NCBI GenBank assembly: GCA_963840665.1
Contig: CAWIZO010000005.1
Coordinates: 248,001-312,000 of the forward strand
Origin: DATFTE01 sp963840665
Lineage (GTDB): Bacteria; Acidobacteriota; Terriglobia; Terriglobales; Acidobacteriaceae
Direction: 5' to 3'
DNA length: 64,000 nt
Numbering within the stretch: the stretch's first letter is position 1; each line of letters opens with the position of its first letter. Shown here in pieces: positions 17,340 to 25,588 of this stretch. A program made the position numbers and the translations under genes. The notes below the pieces were generated by a model. The model made no database searches, was not told the DNA's origin, and was given only the letters and a program-made list of their open reading frames with translations.

Positions 17340-18188
17340 TTGGAACAAGTGAAGGACACCTTTGACGAATCGATTGAAATGGCTAGAATTGTCGCTTTTC
17401 AGGAGGGCACTTTGGATATTGACGATCCCGATGAACTCAGAGCTCGATCAACGAAGCCTTTCTTTGGCCTGGGACCTTTCGCATTCCGATGCGAATGGGA
17501 AAGCATGTTCAGAAACGAGTGTGACTTTTCTCGTTTCGCTAAAGAATTTTTCACTGGAAGCGATGTCTTGCCCCGGTTCCCCGAACTAAGAAATGTGATC
17601 AGGCCCGAAACTATCGAGTACCTGTACGAGCAGTGCCTTGAATTGCGCCTCGAAAACGCGATGATTGCCAAGGCATTCGAAATAACCGCAAAAAAGAGAC
17701 CCTTAACACACAAACGTTGGCGAACGTTACGGAGAGAGTTTTTTCGACTTCGCATTCTCCTGGGGGGATATAAATACATTGATATCGAGAAGCGCCTACG
17801 TCGGAAGTTGAAGATCAACGGAGATTCTGTCACGCTAAACGCCGTTGCTCACATCTCGACCCTTCTGGCTGAACTGGAGCAAGTGACTAGCTGGTGGGAA
17901 GGCCTCGCAGATCAACCACCATTGAAAGCCATCTATCGCGGTTACGTATGGACGATGGATCAGCATTTGAAAAAATATTGTCCCGTTAAGAAAGAGCTGA
18001 GAGCAAACATCATCGCCGCGGCAATCAAGTGGATGCGAGCCGAGTCGAGAGTATCCCAGGAATCAATTGAGAGACTGTTGACACGGGAGGCTAAGAAACC
18101 ACGACGTTTTGCGTTCGACGGCGGCTTTCTCGAAGCGCCACGCAAAAAGAGCTCTATCACTGGCAACAAGCGGCGGGGAGACGCATAG
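17340..18188 (+). CDS. Hypothetical protein of the integrated element
   Basis: Up to 282 residues, mostly alpha-helical, with no signal peptide or membrane helix and a basic C-terminal tail ('KKPRRFAFDGG…RKKSSITGNKRRGD'). I recognise no domain. It is divergent from the excisionase-like gene. The start is uncertain: TTG 17340 and GTG 17349 are both possible, and Met14 is another. A soluble, possibly nucleic-acid-binding protein is all that can be inferred. Confidence 0.55.
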   Translation: MEQVKDTFDESIEMARIVAFQEGTLDIDDPDELRARSTKPFFGLGPFAFRCEWESMFRNECDFSRFAKEFFTGSDVLPRFPELRNVIRPETIEYLYEQCLELRLENAMIAKAFEITAKKRPLTHKRWRTLRREFFRLRILLGGYKYIDIEKRLRRKLKINGDSVTLNAVAHISTLLAELEQVTSWWEGLADQPPLKAIYRGYVWTMDQHLKKYCPVKKELRANIIAAAIKWMRAESRVSQESIERLLTREAKKPRRFAFDGGFLEAPRKKSSITGNKRRGDA

Positions 18189-18383
18189 AGACTCTGGGAG
18201 GCTCCGCTTAGACGCCCCTGCCGGCCAGAAGCCGCATGATTCCGGCCCGCCGAGTCTTGCCGGGACAGTTTCGTCGGAATTTGAGTTTCGCACAAATCCT
18301 GTCCTTCAATTCGCCCATGCGACTGAGCTACTGTGAAATTCGAAAGAGAATCAGTGTGGCACGGGCGGTATGGAAACAGGAAT

Positions 18384-19004
18384 ATGCCAAAAGAAATTCT
18401 TGACGGAACGGGTCTTCTTTCAAATGCTGGGGCACTGCGCCTTTCGCCGGACCTCGCTCCAGAAAGCGCTTACGTACGACTCCATGTCAACAAGCAAACC
18501 AGCGAACTGCACATTTTACCAGCGGATAAAAATGACCCCGGGGCGCTGAAAGTTAGCTTTCCACGTCCCGGCATCCCCAAGATCTCGATCCGCAAGGCGC
18601 TCCCAGCACTCGGTTTGACTCGTTACGAAGTGGCCGGTCTGTATGCTGGAAAGAAGGTAGGTTCCGCGGTTATCCTCGATATGCGGCACAAACTGCGAGC
18701 CGATGAGAATGGTCAACTACGGGCTTGGAATCGCCGAAGGTGGTCTATCCCGTTTCCAATGGAAAACAGTGCAATCCGAAAGGCATTTAAGCTAGCTCGT
18801 CGTGAAACAGACGAAAATCAAATTTGGCGGCTTTGCCAGCGAGAGGGAGTCAGATTCGACCGCGTGTTGAGCGTTCTGTTGGACCCAAGTTGGCACGGAT
18901 GCGTAGTCCGCCAGCGAGGAGATAAGGTTAGATTGTTCACCCCGTCGGAAGCGAAAAAGATGGGGCTCGCGCCGACCAAGGACACCACAAAAACGGGAAA
19001 ATGA
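18384..19004 (+). CDS. Hypothetical protein of the integrated element
   Basis: 206 residues from ATG 18384 (MPKEILDGTGLLSNAGALRL, with a weak AGGA just upstream). An upstream GTG at 18333 would add 17 residues. The sequence mixes beta-strands ('AYVRLHVNKQTSELHILPA') with a basic helical region ('RRWSIPFPMENSAIRKAFKLARRETDENQIWRL'). It has no membrane segment or known motif. It follows the previous gene on the same strand after ~195 bp. Function unknown. Confidence 0.5.
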   Translation: MPKEILDGTGLLSNAGALRLSPDLAPESAYVRLHVNKQTSELHILPADKNDPGALKVSFPRPGIPKISIRKALPALGLTRYEVAGLYAGKKVGSAVILDMRHKLRADENGQLRAWNRRRWSIPFPMENSAIRKAFKLARRETDENQIWRLCQREGVRFDRVLSVLLDPSWHGCVVRQRGDKVRLFTPSEAKKMGLAPTKDTTKTGK

Positions 19005-19394
19005 AGTGCGCCCGACCTTGGCGATGTCACCGACAGTCGCGACGATTACGTCGCGCACCCATGGAGTTGGCACGAAATCGTGCGCCAAGTGCGCAGAATT
19101 GTGCGATTTCCGCCAGCCATCCCAATCCCTACCCTGGGGCCAAGAAACCCAAGCACGGGCCAGCCAGGGGCCGCGACAGCACGATTCGACATCCGATCTG
19201 ACCCACGGAAGCGGGTTGGGGGGCGAGTATTGATGACCGCTCGGGGCCGTGATGAAAACGCCTAGCGAATCCGAACCCTGTTCGCTTCGGAACCGGGTTG
19301 ATGAGTGTAATGATTCCATAACAATGTCGGCTCCCAGGCCCGAGTAGACTTTGGTGGTGCCAACCAACCAAGGCTCGGGAGAAAGGAGCCGAAC

Positions 19395-20468
19395 ATGCTG
19401 ATTATAGGTTGTGACTATCATCCGAGCTTCCAACAAATTGCGCTCGTCGACACAGAAACAGGGGAACTTCAACAAAGACGCTTGGGGCATCGGGAAGAAG
19501 CCGAGCAGTTCTATCGCACTTTGGCAAAGTCAGGAAACAAGGTGCGCGTGGGCATGGAGGCGAGTGGTCACGCAGGATGGTTCGAGCGTCTTCTGGCAGA
19601 GCTGAACTTCGAGCTGTGGATGGGGGACGCAGCTAAGATCGCAGCGAAGCGAGTACGCAAACAGAAGACGGATCGGCTAGATGCGCAGCATATTCTGACG
19701 CTGATGGTGAAGGATGACTTTCCCAAGATCTGGGTGCCGAGTTGGGAGAATCGGGACGTGCGGCAACTGCTCTGGCATCGCCATCGCATGGTGCAGACTC
19801 GCACGCGGATCATGAACCAATTGCAAGCTGCGGCGCTGAACGAAGGTTTGCGCTACAAGAAAAAGTTGTGGCGGGAAACCGGACGGCAGCAACTGGAGTC
19901 ATTACCCTTAGCTCCCTGGGCGAGCCGTCGCCGGCAAGATCTGTTGGAAGTCTTGGACCGCATCAATCCGACGATCACTGAGTTAACGCACGCGATCGAG
20001 CAGGAAGCGGAAAAATGTCCCGAGGCGCAGCGCTTGATGACCCATCCTGGGGTGGGAGCTCTGACGGCCTTGGCCTTCGTGCTGATCGTGGGAGAAGCGG
20101 AGCGGTTCGGCTGCGGCAAGCAGATCGCCTGCTATCTCGGTCTGGTCCCGGAAGAAGATTCCAGCGGAGAGCGTCGTCGATTGGGACACATCAGTAAGCA
20201 GGGCAACTCCCTGTTACGTTTTCTGCTCGTGGAAGCGGCGCAGGCCACGGTGCGCAGTGATGTGCGATGGCGCAGCCGGTTCTTTCACCTGGCTCAGCGG
20301 CGAGGTCGAAAAATCGCCAAAGTTGCCATGGCGCGGAGACTGGCCGTTCGTTTGTACTGGATGTGGCGCAGAGAATGGAACTACGCCCAACTGGAAAGCT
20401 TCGGTTCGCACGCGGGACAGCCTGGAAATCCTCCATGGTGTGAAGTAAATCACCGACGTAATGATTGA
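19395..20468 (+). CDS. IS110/IS1111-family transposase (DEDD recombinase)
   Basis: 357 residues. The N-terminal RuvC-like DEDD domain begins 'MLIIGCDYHPSFQQIALVD' (first Asp) and continues with 'VRVGMEASGHAGWFERLL' (Glu) and 'KQKTDRLDAQHIL' (Asp pair). The C-terminal transposase_20 domain has 'LMTHPGVGALTALAFVLIVG', 'QIACYLGLVPEEDSSGERRRLGHISKQGNSLLRFLLVEAA', including the conserved catalytic serine region. SD GAAAGGAG is at good spacing. It looks intact. These recombinases use a structured guide RNA made from the element's own non-coding end. Confidence 0.93.
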   Translation: MLIIGCDYHPSFQQIALVDTETGELQQRRLGHREEAEQFYRTLAKSGNKVRVGMEASGHAGWFERLLAELNFELWMGDAAKIAAKRVRKQKTDRLDAQHILTLMVKDDFPKIWVPSWENRDVRQLLWHRHRMVQTRTRIMNQLQAAALNEGLRYKKKLWRETGRQQLESLPLAPWASRRRQDLLEVLDRINPTITELTHAIEQEAEKCPEAQRLMTHPGVGALTALAFVLIVGEAERFGCGKQIACYLGLVPEEDSSGERRRLGHISKQGNSLLRFLLVEAAQATVRSDVRWRSRFFHLAQRRGRKIAKVAMARRLAVRLYWMWRREWNYAQLESFGSHAGQPGNPPWCEVNHRRND

Positions 20469-20576
20469 GCGTCCCGCTCCTCTTCACCGAGGAGTTTGAA
20501 CTAGGAATCATGATCGCGAATGCGACCGAAGAGATGGATGGGTCGGACTGAGTTCCGCACCTGAAACGATTGCGAG
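20469..20576 (+). ncRNA. Candidate guide (bridge/seek) RNA region of the IS
   Basis: This is the non-coding stretch between the transposase stop codon and the right inverted repeat. In IS1111 elements the guide RNA lies here. A clear hairpin CTCCTC-ttcacc-GAGGAG occurs near 20479–20496 and the rest may form further loops. No conserved RNA model was applied, so the assignment rests on position and IS type. Confidence 0.35.
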
Positions 20577-20713
20577 CGAGCCTTGGTTGGATATGGCACT
20601 TCTTCAACTAGAGCGAAATGGCGCGCTCCTCGGAGTGCACGGACTAGTACGCTCGAAAAGAACTTGACAGCGCCGACATTGTTAGGGATGTTTCAACAAC
20701 AACGCGAGTCTGA

Positions 20714-21361
20714 CTATTTTGATTCCTCGATCTTTACGTTCTCCGGCTTTGCAAATAGCTTAGGGTCGAAATCCATTTCGCCGTATCCGCTGTACCAGTA
20801 AATATCGTTCTTGCCATTGCGATGCTGCGACACAGCAAGTGGGCGCTCCGGCGTCCCATACGTGAAGAGGGCTAAGTCCGTGGTGCCGACTGTTACCATG
20901 TACCCCGTCGTCTCTTTTGTCTGGAGGACCGGACCTTTCTTCGGTATAGCCCCCCTGCTCTTGAAAAACTCCAATTCTCGCCCGAATTCCAACTGCATAA
21001 TCTCCTTGCTCTCATCGTCAAGGGATTGTGGTGTGCCATTTGCGAAAATCACCTGTCGGCAGTTGAACGTCGGACCGGGATCGACCCCGTGACGCGCTGT
21101 TTTCGAAAACGAGTTGACCATCCACCAGTCTGGTTCGTTGATGATCACCAACCCGTGAATCCCGTGGTCAGGGTCTGGCGCTTCCTCGACGCGACAATAT
21201 CGATTTCCGGCACGATAGAAGACCCTCGGCTTCGCCGCAAAACTTCCAGCTGGAGCATCGGGACTTTGTAGGATAACTTCAATCTTGGTCATCGTTTTGG
21301 GCGGCCCCTCCGCAAATATTGCCCCGACGAGTACGCAGATCAAGAGTAAGAGTCTCTTCAT
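20714..21361 (-). CDS. Secreted hypothetical protein
   Basis: 215 residues from ATG 21361. The start 'MKRLLLLICVLVGAIFAEGPP' is a signal peptide. The mature protein is beta-rich, with 'KPRVFYRAGNRYCRVEEAPD', 'HGLVIINEPDWWMVN' and 'DIYWYSGYGEMDFDPKLF'. Two cysteines could form a disulfide. I do not recognise the family; it vaguely resembles periplasmic lipoprotein-carrier-like beta folds. It stands alone between the IS and a MITE-like repeat. Confidence 0.65.
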   Translation of the reverse strand: MKRLLLLICVLVGAIFAEGPPKTMTKIEVILQSPDAPAGSFAAKPRVFYRAGNRYCRVEEAPDPDHGIHGLVIINEPDWWMVNSFSKTARHGVDPGPTFNCRQVIFANGTPQSLDDESKEIMQLEFGRELEFFKSRGAIPKKGPVLQTKETTGYMVTVGTTDLALFTYGTPERPLAVSQHRNGKNDIYWYSGYGEMDFDPKLFAKPENVKIEESK

Positions 21362-21462
21362 GACAGACACGTTAGCAACACGGGCGTTCGAAGGAAAGTC
21401 AATTGTTGCTATCAGGCGATTTCACTTGTAACCATTTGGTTACGAGTGTAATCGGGAGTGGC

Positions 21463-21601
21463 TGTTGAAAAACTCCCTTTTGGTCTCAAAGAGGCAGAAT
21501 TTGGGGGATAGAAAATGTCTAGTCGACCCGAGAAAATGGATTGTAGGGCTTCGTGACGCAATTTTATTTTTGCGAATTTCGGGGTCGGGAGTTTTTCAAC
21601 A
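21463..21601. mobile_element. MITE-like element of 139 bp
   Basis: Perfect 15-bp terminal inverted repeats (TGTTGAAAAACTCCC at 21463–21477 and its complement at 21587–21601) enclose ~109 bp without coding capacity. The end sequence TGTTGAAAAA is like that of several DDE insertion sequences, so a full-length parent IS could mobilise it. No clear target duplication is visible. Confidence 0.55.
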
Positions 21602-21662
21602 CCCACGCGATTTTGCAACAACCATCAACTAGCTCAATCAAGTTTGAGCTAATATTCTTGCC

Positions 21663-22027
21663 GTGGCCGAAGTAATAGTGGAGACGCTACTTTCTCTGCC
21701 AGTGCGTTTCCTCTGGCTTGCAGTCGTATCCGTTCTTGTGTGTCCGTTCGGAATCCGGTTGCCAGTGGCACCATTCAGCGCAAAGCGCACGTCCGCCTTT
21801 CAGGCTCTCACCTTCCCGCAGTACCTCATGGTCTGCGGGGTCCTATGCTTTGGATGTGGGATGCTAATCGCGACAACTTTTTCTCGCTACATCGGATGGA
21901 AGTACTGGCATGGCCCATCCTTTACTACCGAGAGCTACTCCGCGATGCTTTTCAATACCCACTATTGTCGGGGGTTCTCTTCGGTGTGGTCGGCTGGTTC
22001 ACGAGGGGTGGGAAGAGCACTGAATAA
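21663..22027 (+). CDS. Small membrane protein, probably frameshifted
   Basis: From GTG 21663 the first frame encodes two membrane helices ('FLWLAVVSVLVCPFGIRLPV', 'YLMVCGVLCFGCGMLIATTF') up to 'YIGWKYWHGP'. A second frame then carries a good continuation with a third helix ('YRELLRDAFQYPLLSGVLFGVVGWFT') and stops at 22027. A single indel near 21915 would join them into a ~120-residue protein. Without it the first frame runs on in low-quality sequence to 22109. Function unknown. Confidence 0.45.
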
Positions 22028-22054
22028 CTGTTCTGTGGGGGTTCAATCTCCGCC

Positions 22055-22137
22055 AACAGGCGTTAGCACAAGCTTGCGCCGTTTGTTCGCCAAAATCCGG
22101 GTGCAATGAGTGCAATGGAGATTTTTCGCCAGTTACC
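22055..22137 (+). repeat. Imperfect direct repeat, copy 1
   Basis: About 80% identical by eye to 22718–22802. Shared blocks include AACAGGCGTT, CAAGCTTGCGCC and CAATGAGTG. The two copies flank the DinB-like gene in the same orientation. Confidence 0.6.
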
Positions 22138-22163
22138 ATCCCCGTGGTCGATAGTGTCGATCT

Positions 22164-22669
22164 TCACAAACCCCATGACCCGCGCCAACTGAGCGGCGTA
22201 TCGAACCCGGCGAGCGAGGCATAGACGCTCCACTGACCGTGATGGATCGCCTCGTGTTGCACAAACTCCCACGTGAACAGCGCAAAGGTAAAAGCAGTTC
22301 CGTCCCAATCGATCAGTGCGTCGATGTCGACGGTTTCGAGTGTGGCGAGCAAGTGTCGCTGCTTGTCATCAAGCGCGGCGAGCAGCGCCTCCCGAGTCAG
22401 TGGACCGACGTAGTGGTCGTGCTTTCGCATCCAATCCACTTTTCTTGTCGCCAACGCGGCATTGTAAACGCCGCGTACACAGACGACGTGCCGGAGTTGC
22501 TTGCAAAACGGCGCGAAGCCGTCGCCAATCCGATGAGTGCCGGTGAGCGCCCAGATCTTCCGGGCGGGTCAGGCGTAAAGTCCCACTTATCCTCGGGGAC
22601 TGTACGCACAAAATCGGCGGTCAAGCCATGGAGCACGTTGCTGTACCGCGCAAACTCATCGATTGACAT
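22164..22669 (-). CDS. DinB-family protein, split by one frameshift
   Basis: The N-terminal part reads from ATG 22669 ('MSIDEFARYSNVLHGLTADF…PEDKWDFTPDPPG'). The rest is in another frame ('FAPFCKQLRHVVCVRGVYNAALATRKVDWMRKHDHYVGPLTREALL…FTWEFVQHEAIHHGQWSVYASLAGFDTP'). A single-base slip near 22520 joins them to ~168 residues. The metal-ligand histidines of the DinB fold are present (H in 'KQLRHVV', 'HEAIHHGQW'). Unlike the chromosomal DinB protein at 14.6 kb it has no signal peptide. Direct repeats flank it, which suggests it moved as a unit. The reaction is unknown. Confidence 0.75.
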
Positions 22670-22717
22670 CGAAGTGATTCTAGCAGCGCCCCACAATAGA
22701 GGTTGTTAGCTGGTGAG

Positions 22718-22802
22718 AACAGGCGTTCTCGCAAGCTTGCGCCATTTGTTCGACCGTGAGGCCAAGGTCAATGAGTGAAATCGAGATTTTGCAACAGTTA
22801 CC
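22718..22802 (+). repeat. Imperfect direct repeat, copy 2
   Basis: Partner of 22055–22137. It lies just upstream of the next rightward gene and overlaps the candidate -35 box of that gene's promoter. Confidence 0.6.
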
Positions 22803-22818
22803 CTGTCAAACGTATAAT
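22789..22818 (+). promoter_or_regulatory. Promoter of the secreted protein gene at 22847
   Basis: TATAAT at 22813–22818 with TTGCAA at 22789–22794, spacing 18 bp. It places the transcription start ~20 nt before the ATG. Confidence 0.45.
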
Positions 22819-22846
22819 CCGGGCGTTAAAGAGCTGCTCTGAGCTT

Positions 22847-23893
22847 ATGATGATGGGCCGATGCCAGCCAAGACGCAAGGTTTACCTCGTTCTGGTCTGC
22901 CTCGCCATCGGCACTCTGGCTTCCGGCGAGAATCAGCCAGAGACAACGCGGTTCTGTGAATCGAAGAGCCTGCCCGTCACTCTTGCGGTTAACTCTCCCT
23001 CTGCACAACTCCGTTCGTTTTCGTTTTTCTCATCCAGTGATAGCGCCGGCAGTTTTGCAGACCTGACCCTAACGAATGGTGGAAACGAACCGATCATTCA
23101 CGCTGTTGTCGTCACCGATTTCTTAGACCGGAGCGGAACCCGGCTGTTGACTATGCCGTTCTTCTTTCGCGATGACACGCGCCTAGATGAGGAAGCAAAA
23201 GATCACTTTAGGGAAGAGACGGATTGGATGCCGATCGGACTCGCGGAAAGGCAAACCGGCGTTACCGACGGTGTGCTATCGCACGCCTTGCAACCTGGAG
23301 AGTCATGGCGGGTCGCGAGCGGTAGCGACATCCTGTTGACGACGTGCCCGGCACAAGCCCGGGTGACTCTCGTCGCGCTGCATTATTTGAACGGCGCGGT
23401 ATCTGTGGGTTCCAGTCCAGACTTGCATTTGGAACCGGCGATCGATATGTCGGGGGCCATCTCTTACGAATGGGGAGCGCTACGCTTCAGTCAGCGCGAA
23501 TCCCCCTTAGCTCCCGGTAGGGATGTTCTCTTGAAATTGCGGATCGCAGCCGATGGCTGCCCGGTCATCCAGACCACTGATAAGGAGAACACGATCACAA
23601 GCTGGGTCCAGCAACTGATTTCCGGTCTCGCGTTCGTACCTGCCATGGACGGTACAGAATTGCGCGATGAAGAGATACCGCTTCTCATACACTATCTTTC
23701 GAATGCCAAACCAGACAACAGATGGGCGGAGGGCAGACTGCCCACGGCTCTTCTCATCCTCACACTCGTCCCCAACATCGAATTCAGCTCGTTTGATGTG
23801 CCGGAGTCGGATCAACGGAAGGACTTGACTGTTGTGTTACTTAACGGATTTCCGATCACTGCGGAGCCGAGAGACTCCAAGTGCTTACACTGA
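22847..23893 (+). CDS. Secreted hypothetical protein with a weak TonB-C-like end
   Basis: 348 residues from the first of three adjacent Met codons (22847). The segment 'KVYLVLVCLAIGTLASG' serves as signal peptide. The middle contains a beta-sandwich-like stretch ('FADLTLTNGGNEPIIHAVVVTDFLDRSG'). Toward the C-terminus, 'DVLLKLRIAADGCPVIQTT…LISGLAFVPAMDGTELRDEEIPLLI' faintly follows the TonB C-terminal domain pattern. I do not recognise the whole protein. An extended frame back to 22775 is not supported by the promoter position. Confidence 0.55.
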   Translation: MMMGRCQPRRKVYLVLVCLAIGTLASGENQPETTRFCESKSLPVTLAVNSPSAQLRSFSFFSSSDSAGSFADLTLTNGGNEPIIHAVVVTDFLDRSGTRLLTMPFFFRDDTRLDEEAKDHFREETDWMPIGLAERQTGVTDGVLSHALQPGESWRVASGSDILLTTCPAQARVTLVALHYLNGAVSVGSSPDLHLEPAIDMSGAISYEWGALRFSQRESPLAPGRDVLLKLRIAADGCPVIQTTDKENTITSWVQQLISGLAFVPAMDGTELRDEEIPLLIHYLSNAKPDNRWAEGRLPTALLILTLVPNIEFSSFDVPESDQRKDLTVVLLNGFPITAEPRDSKCLH

Positions 23894-24606
23894 CAGGTTG
23901 TCGGGCCGTCGTCCGCGTTTGCTGCAAACAGATGTCAAAAACAGACGATTTCACTCGTTGACCCGGGTTGTTGGCGAGAACGCGATTTTTCAACCAGCTG
24001 CGAAGAGTGATTTGCCAAGTCGCTAAAATGCGAGAATCACCTTCTGAGCGAAGACGGTCATGTCAGCGGGTTGATTAAGGCAATGCGAGCCTCGTGAATG
24101 CTGCCACTGTCCTCGGCCGAAATTCCTGGTGAGAATTCATGAAGTGCAACTGCACTGCCGATCAGTACGCATTGTTTTCCTCGATTTCGCTGCCAGAATT
24201 CCGCATCGGCAATTCACTTCGCGAAAATATGTTTTCACACGAAACATGAATTAGTGGGGCTCTGGCCCATGCGGGGAACGAACTCGTGTCTACGGGGCTG
24301 CTAGGGGCCCTAGCGTCGATGTCTGAAGTGGCCAAAGAACCCCAGAATGTTGTGGAATTCACTTCGCGCATAGCACATGTGCCAATTTGAACTGGTAGTT
24401 GTAGTTAATGTGCCAATGTTCCTGGAGGATGAAAAACGGGAGGATAAAAAAGGAAAGCAAAAAAAAACACGGCCGAGAAGAAAAAGCGAGCGATGCGTCG
24501 CGAAGCGACGCCTAGCGCAGCGATTCTTCTCGGCTCATCTTCTCTTTAGAGAAGAGGAATTAGAGACGATATATGAATATTATTAGTTAGTATTCTATAT
24601 GTAAGC
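23894..24606. other. Gene-free region with strong hairpins
   Basis: No convincing gene in ~700 bp. The right half becomes purine- and A-rich from 24428. It contains a large hairpin (GCCGAGAAGAA at 24472–24482 pairing with 24524–24534, with GCGTCGC/GCGACGC-type pairing inside) and then a short one (CTTCTC-ttta-GAGAAG, 24539–24554). AT-rich sequence follows to 24606. Next to iterons and a rep-like gene it may be part of an origin. A 69-codon frame at 24377–24586 reads through the hairpins and is probably not a gene. Confidence 0.45.
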
Positions 24607-24707
24607 AAAAATGCTGGACATAGGTGTTAAAAAATGCTGGACAGCATGTGTCCAGTGAGCTGTAGGATGGTGCTCGACGAGTAGGGTCCAGCGGAAAATG
24701 CGGGACA
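24607..24707. repeat. Iteron-like repeats beside the rep-like gene
   Basis: AAAATGCTGGACA occurs at 24608–24620 and 24631–24643 (23 bp apart), and AAAATGCGGGACA at 24695–24707, all in the same orientation. An inverted TGTCCAG lies at 24649–24655. Directly repeated ~13-mers spaced by about two helical turns in front of an initiator gene resemble plasmid iterons. Confidence 0.5.
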
Positions 24708-24711
24708 CAAT

Positions 24712-25467
24712 TCAGGCGTCAATCGCATCCCGAACCAGAGTCGTCTTGATTTTGAATCTCTTCCGAAATTCTTCAGAAATTGTCATCGAATAAACTTTGC
24801 GGCCTTTCCTCCCTTTGCTCTCATAATAGACGGCCAGGACGCGGAAACGGCGATGGGTGCGCTGAGGGTTGTACTTGATTTCCAACGGTTGGGGCAAACT
24901 CTTTGATCGCCTACGCCAGAGTCGTTCACGTCCCATGGTACGGATGGCGTCGCGAACCCGGCTCTCTGACCAACCAGTTCGTTTGCAAAGTCTAGCCACT
25001 CCAATCCAGCAGCTGTTCTGCTTGTGGATGTGCTGGTACCGGAGGAGCAGCGATAGCAGGACCGCACCCGCGTAACGGCGGCAATACTTCGTGAAGAGGA
25101 ACCGTGGTATCGGTGTCCAGTTTCCATCGCCGAGTTCAAATTCGGTAAGCGGCACGCGCCAGCGGGGTTTGTTGATGTGACTACGCTTCACTCCGTCACG
25201 GACTCGGATGATGAGTTCTTTGCTCTCCAACTCTTCCAGGCATTTCATCACCGAGCGTTCATCTATTCCGCACCAGCGGGTGATTTCAGCGATGGTGGCA
25301 CTAATCTTTCGTCCGTCCCTGTGGCGGCACCGATCGTACAAAACCAAGTAGACGAGGCCGGAACGTTTCCCCTCTAGCTTGGCGAAGATCTTGTCGAAAA
25401 CCTCATTCTGAACAGGCGTCCAGCGTTTGCTTGAAATGCAAACTCGATATCGGGGATAGGATGACAT
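24712..25467 (-). CDS. Replication-initiator-like tandem winged-helix protein
   Basis: 251 residues from ATG 25467 (MSSYPRYRVCISSKRW). Winged-helix segments are visible ('KISATIAEITRWCGIDERSVMKCLEELESKELIIRV' and 'SCWIGVARLCKRTGWSESRVRDAIRTMGRERLW'), the pattern of DnaD-like or plasmid Rep N-terminal domains. The upstream extension to 25626 lacks support and would run into the divergent gene. Together with the iteron-like repeats beyond its 3' end it may control replication of an excised circle. A transcription factor is the main alternative. Confidence 0.55.
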   Translation of the reverse strand: MSSYPRYRVCISSKRWTPVQNEVFDKIFAKLEGKRSGLVYLVLYDRCRHRDGRKISATIAEITRWCGIDERSVMKCLEELESKELIIRVRDGVKRSHINKPRWRVPLTEFELGDGNWTPIPRFLFTKYCRRYAGAVLLSLLLRYQHIHKQNSCWIGVARLCKRTGWSESRVRDAIRTMGRERLWRRRSKSLPQPLEIKYNPQRTHRRFRVLAVYYESKGRKGRKVYSMTISEEFRKRFKIKTTLVRDAIDA

Positions 25468-25588
25468 CGGTCTTGTCGACACTGCGAGGTGTGGCTGGAA
25501 GATCCTATTTTCGCGGAGAGACTCGGCTGGCGTCAACCGGGCAAAAGTACGTCGCCATCGAGATGCTATTCTTGTTAAGTCTAGTCCC

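Larger units (their letters stand above)
19357..20597 (+). mobile_element. IS110/IS1111-type insertion sequence
   Basis: A 14-bp inverted pair flanks the transposase gene: CCAACCAAGGCTCG at 19364–19377 and its complement at 20577–20590. Subterminal inverted repeats of this size, with a short left end (17 bp to the start codon) and a longer non-coding right end (~108 bp), are typical of the IS1111 branch. The exact outer ends cannot be fixed, because these elements make no target duplication. The coordinates given are approximate. Confidence 0.6.

Noticed and set aside
22055..22802. Integron attC sites around the DinB gene
   Set aside because: The repeats lack a good RYYYAAC/GTTRRRY pair, neighbouring genes are in mixed orientation, and the integrase present is not of the IntI type as far as I can see.
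24377..24586. 69-codon Lys/Arg-rich frame
   Set aside because: It runs through two hairpins and an A-rich tract that fit an origin or terminator region better; no SD or family resemblance.
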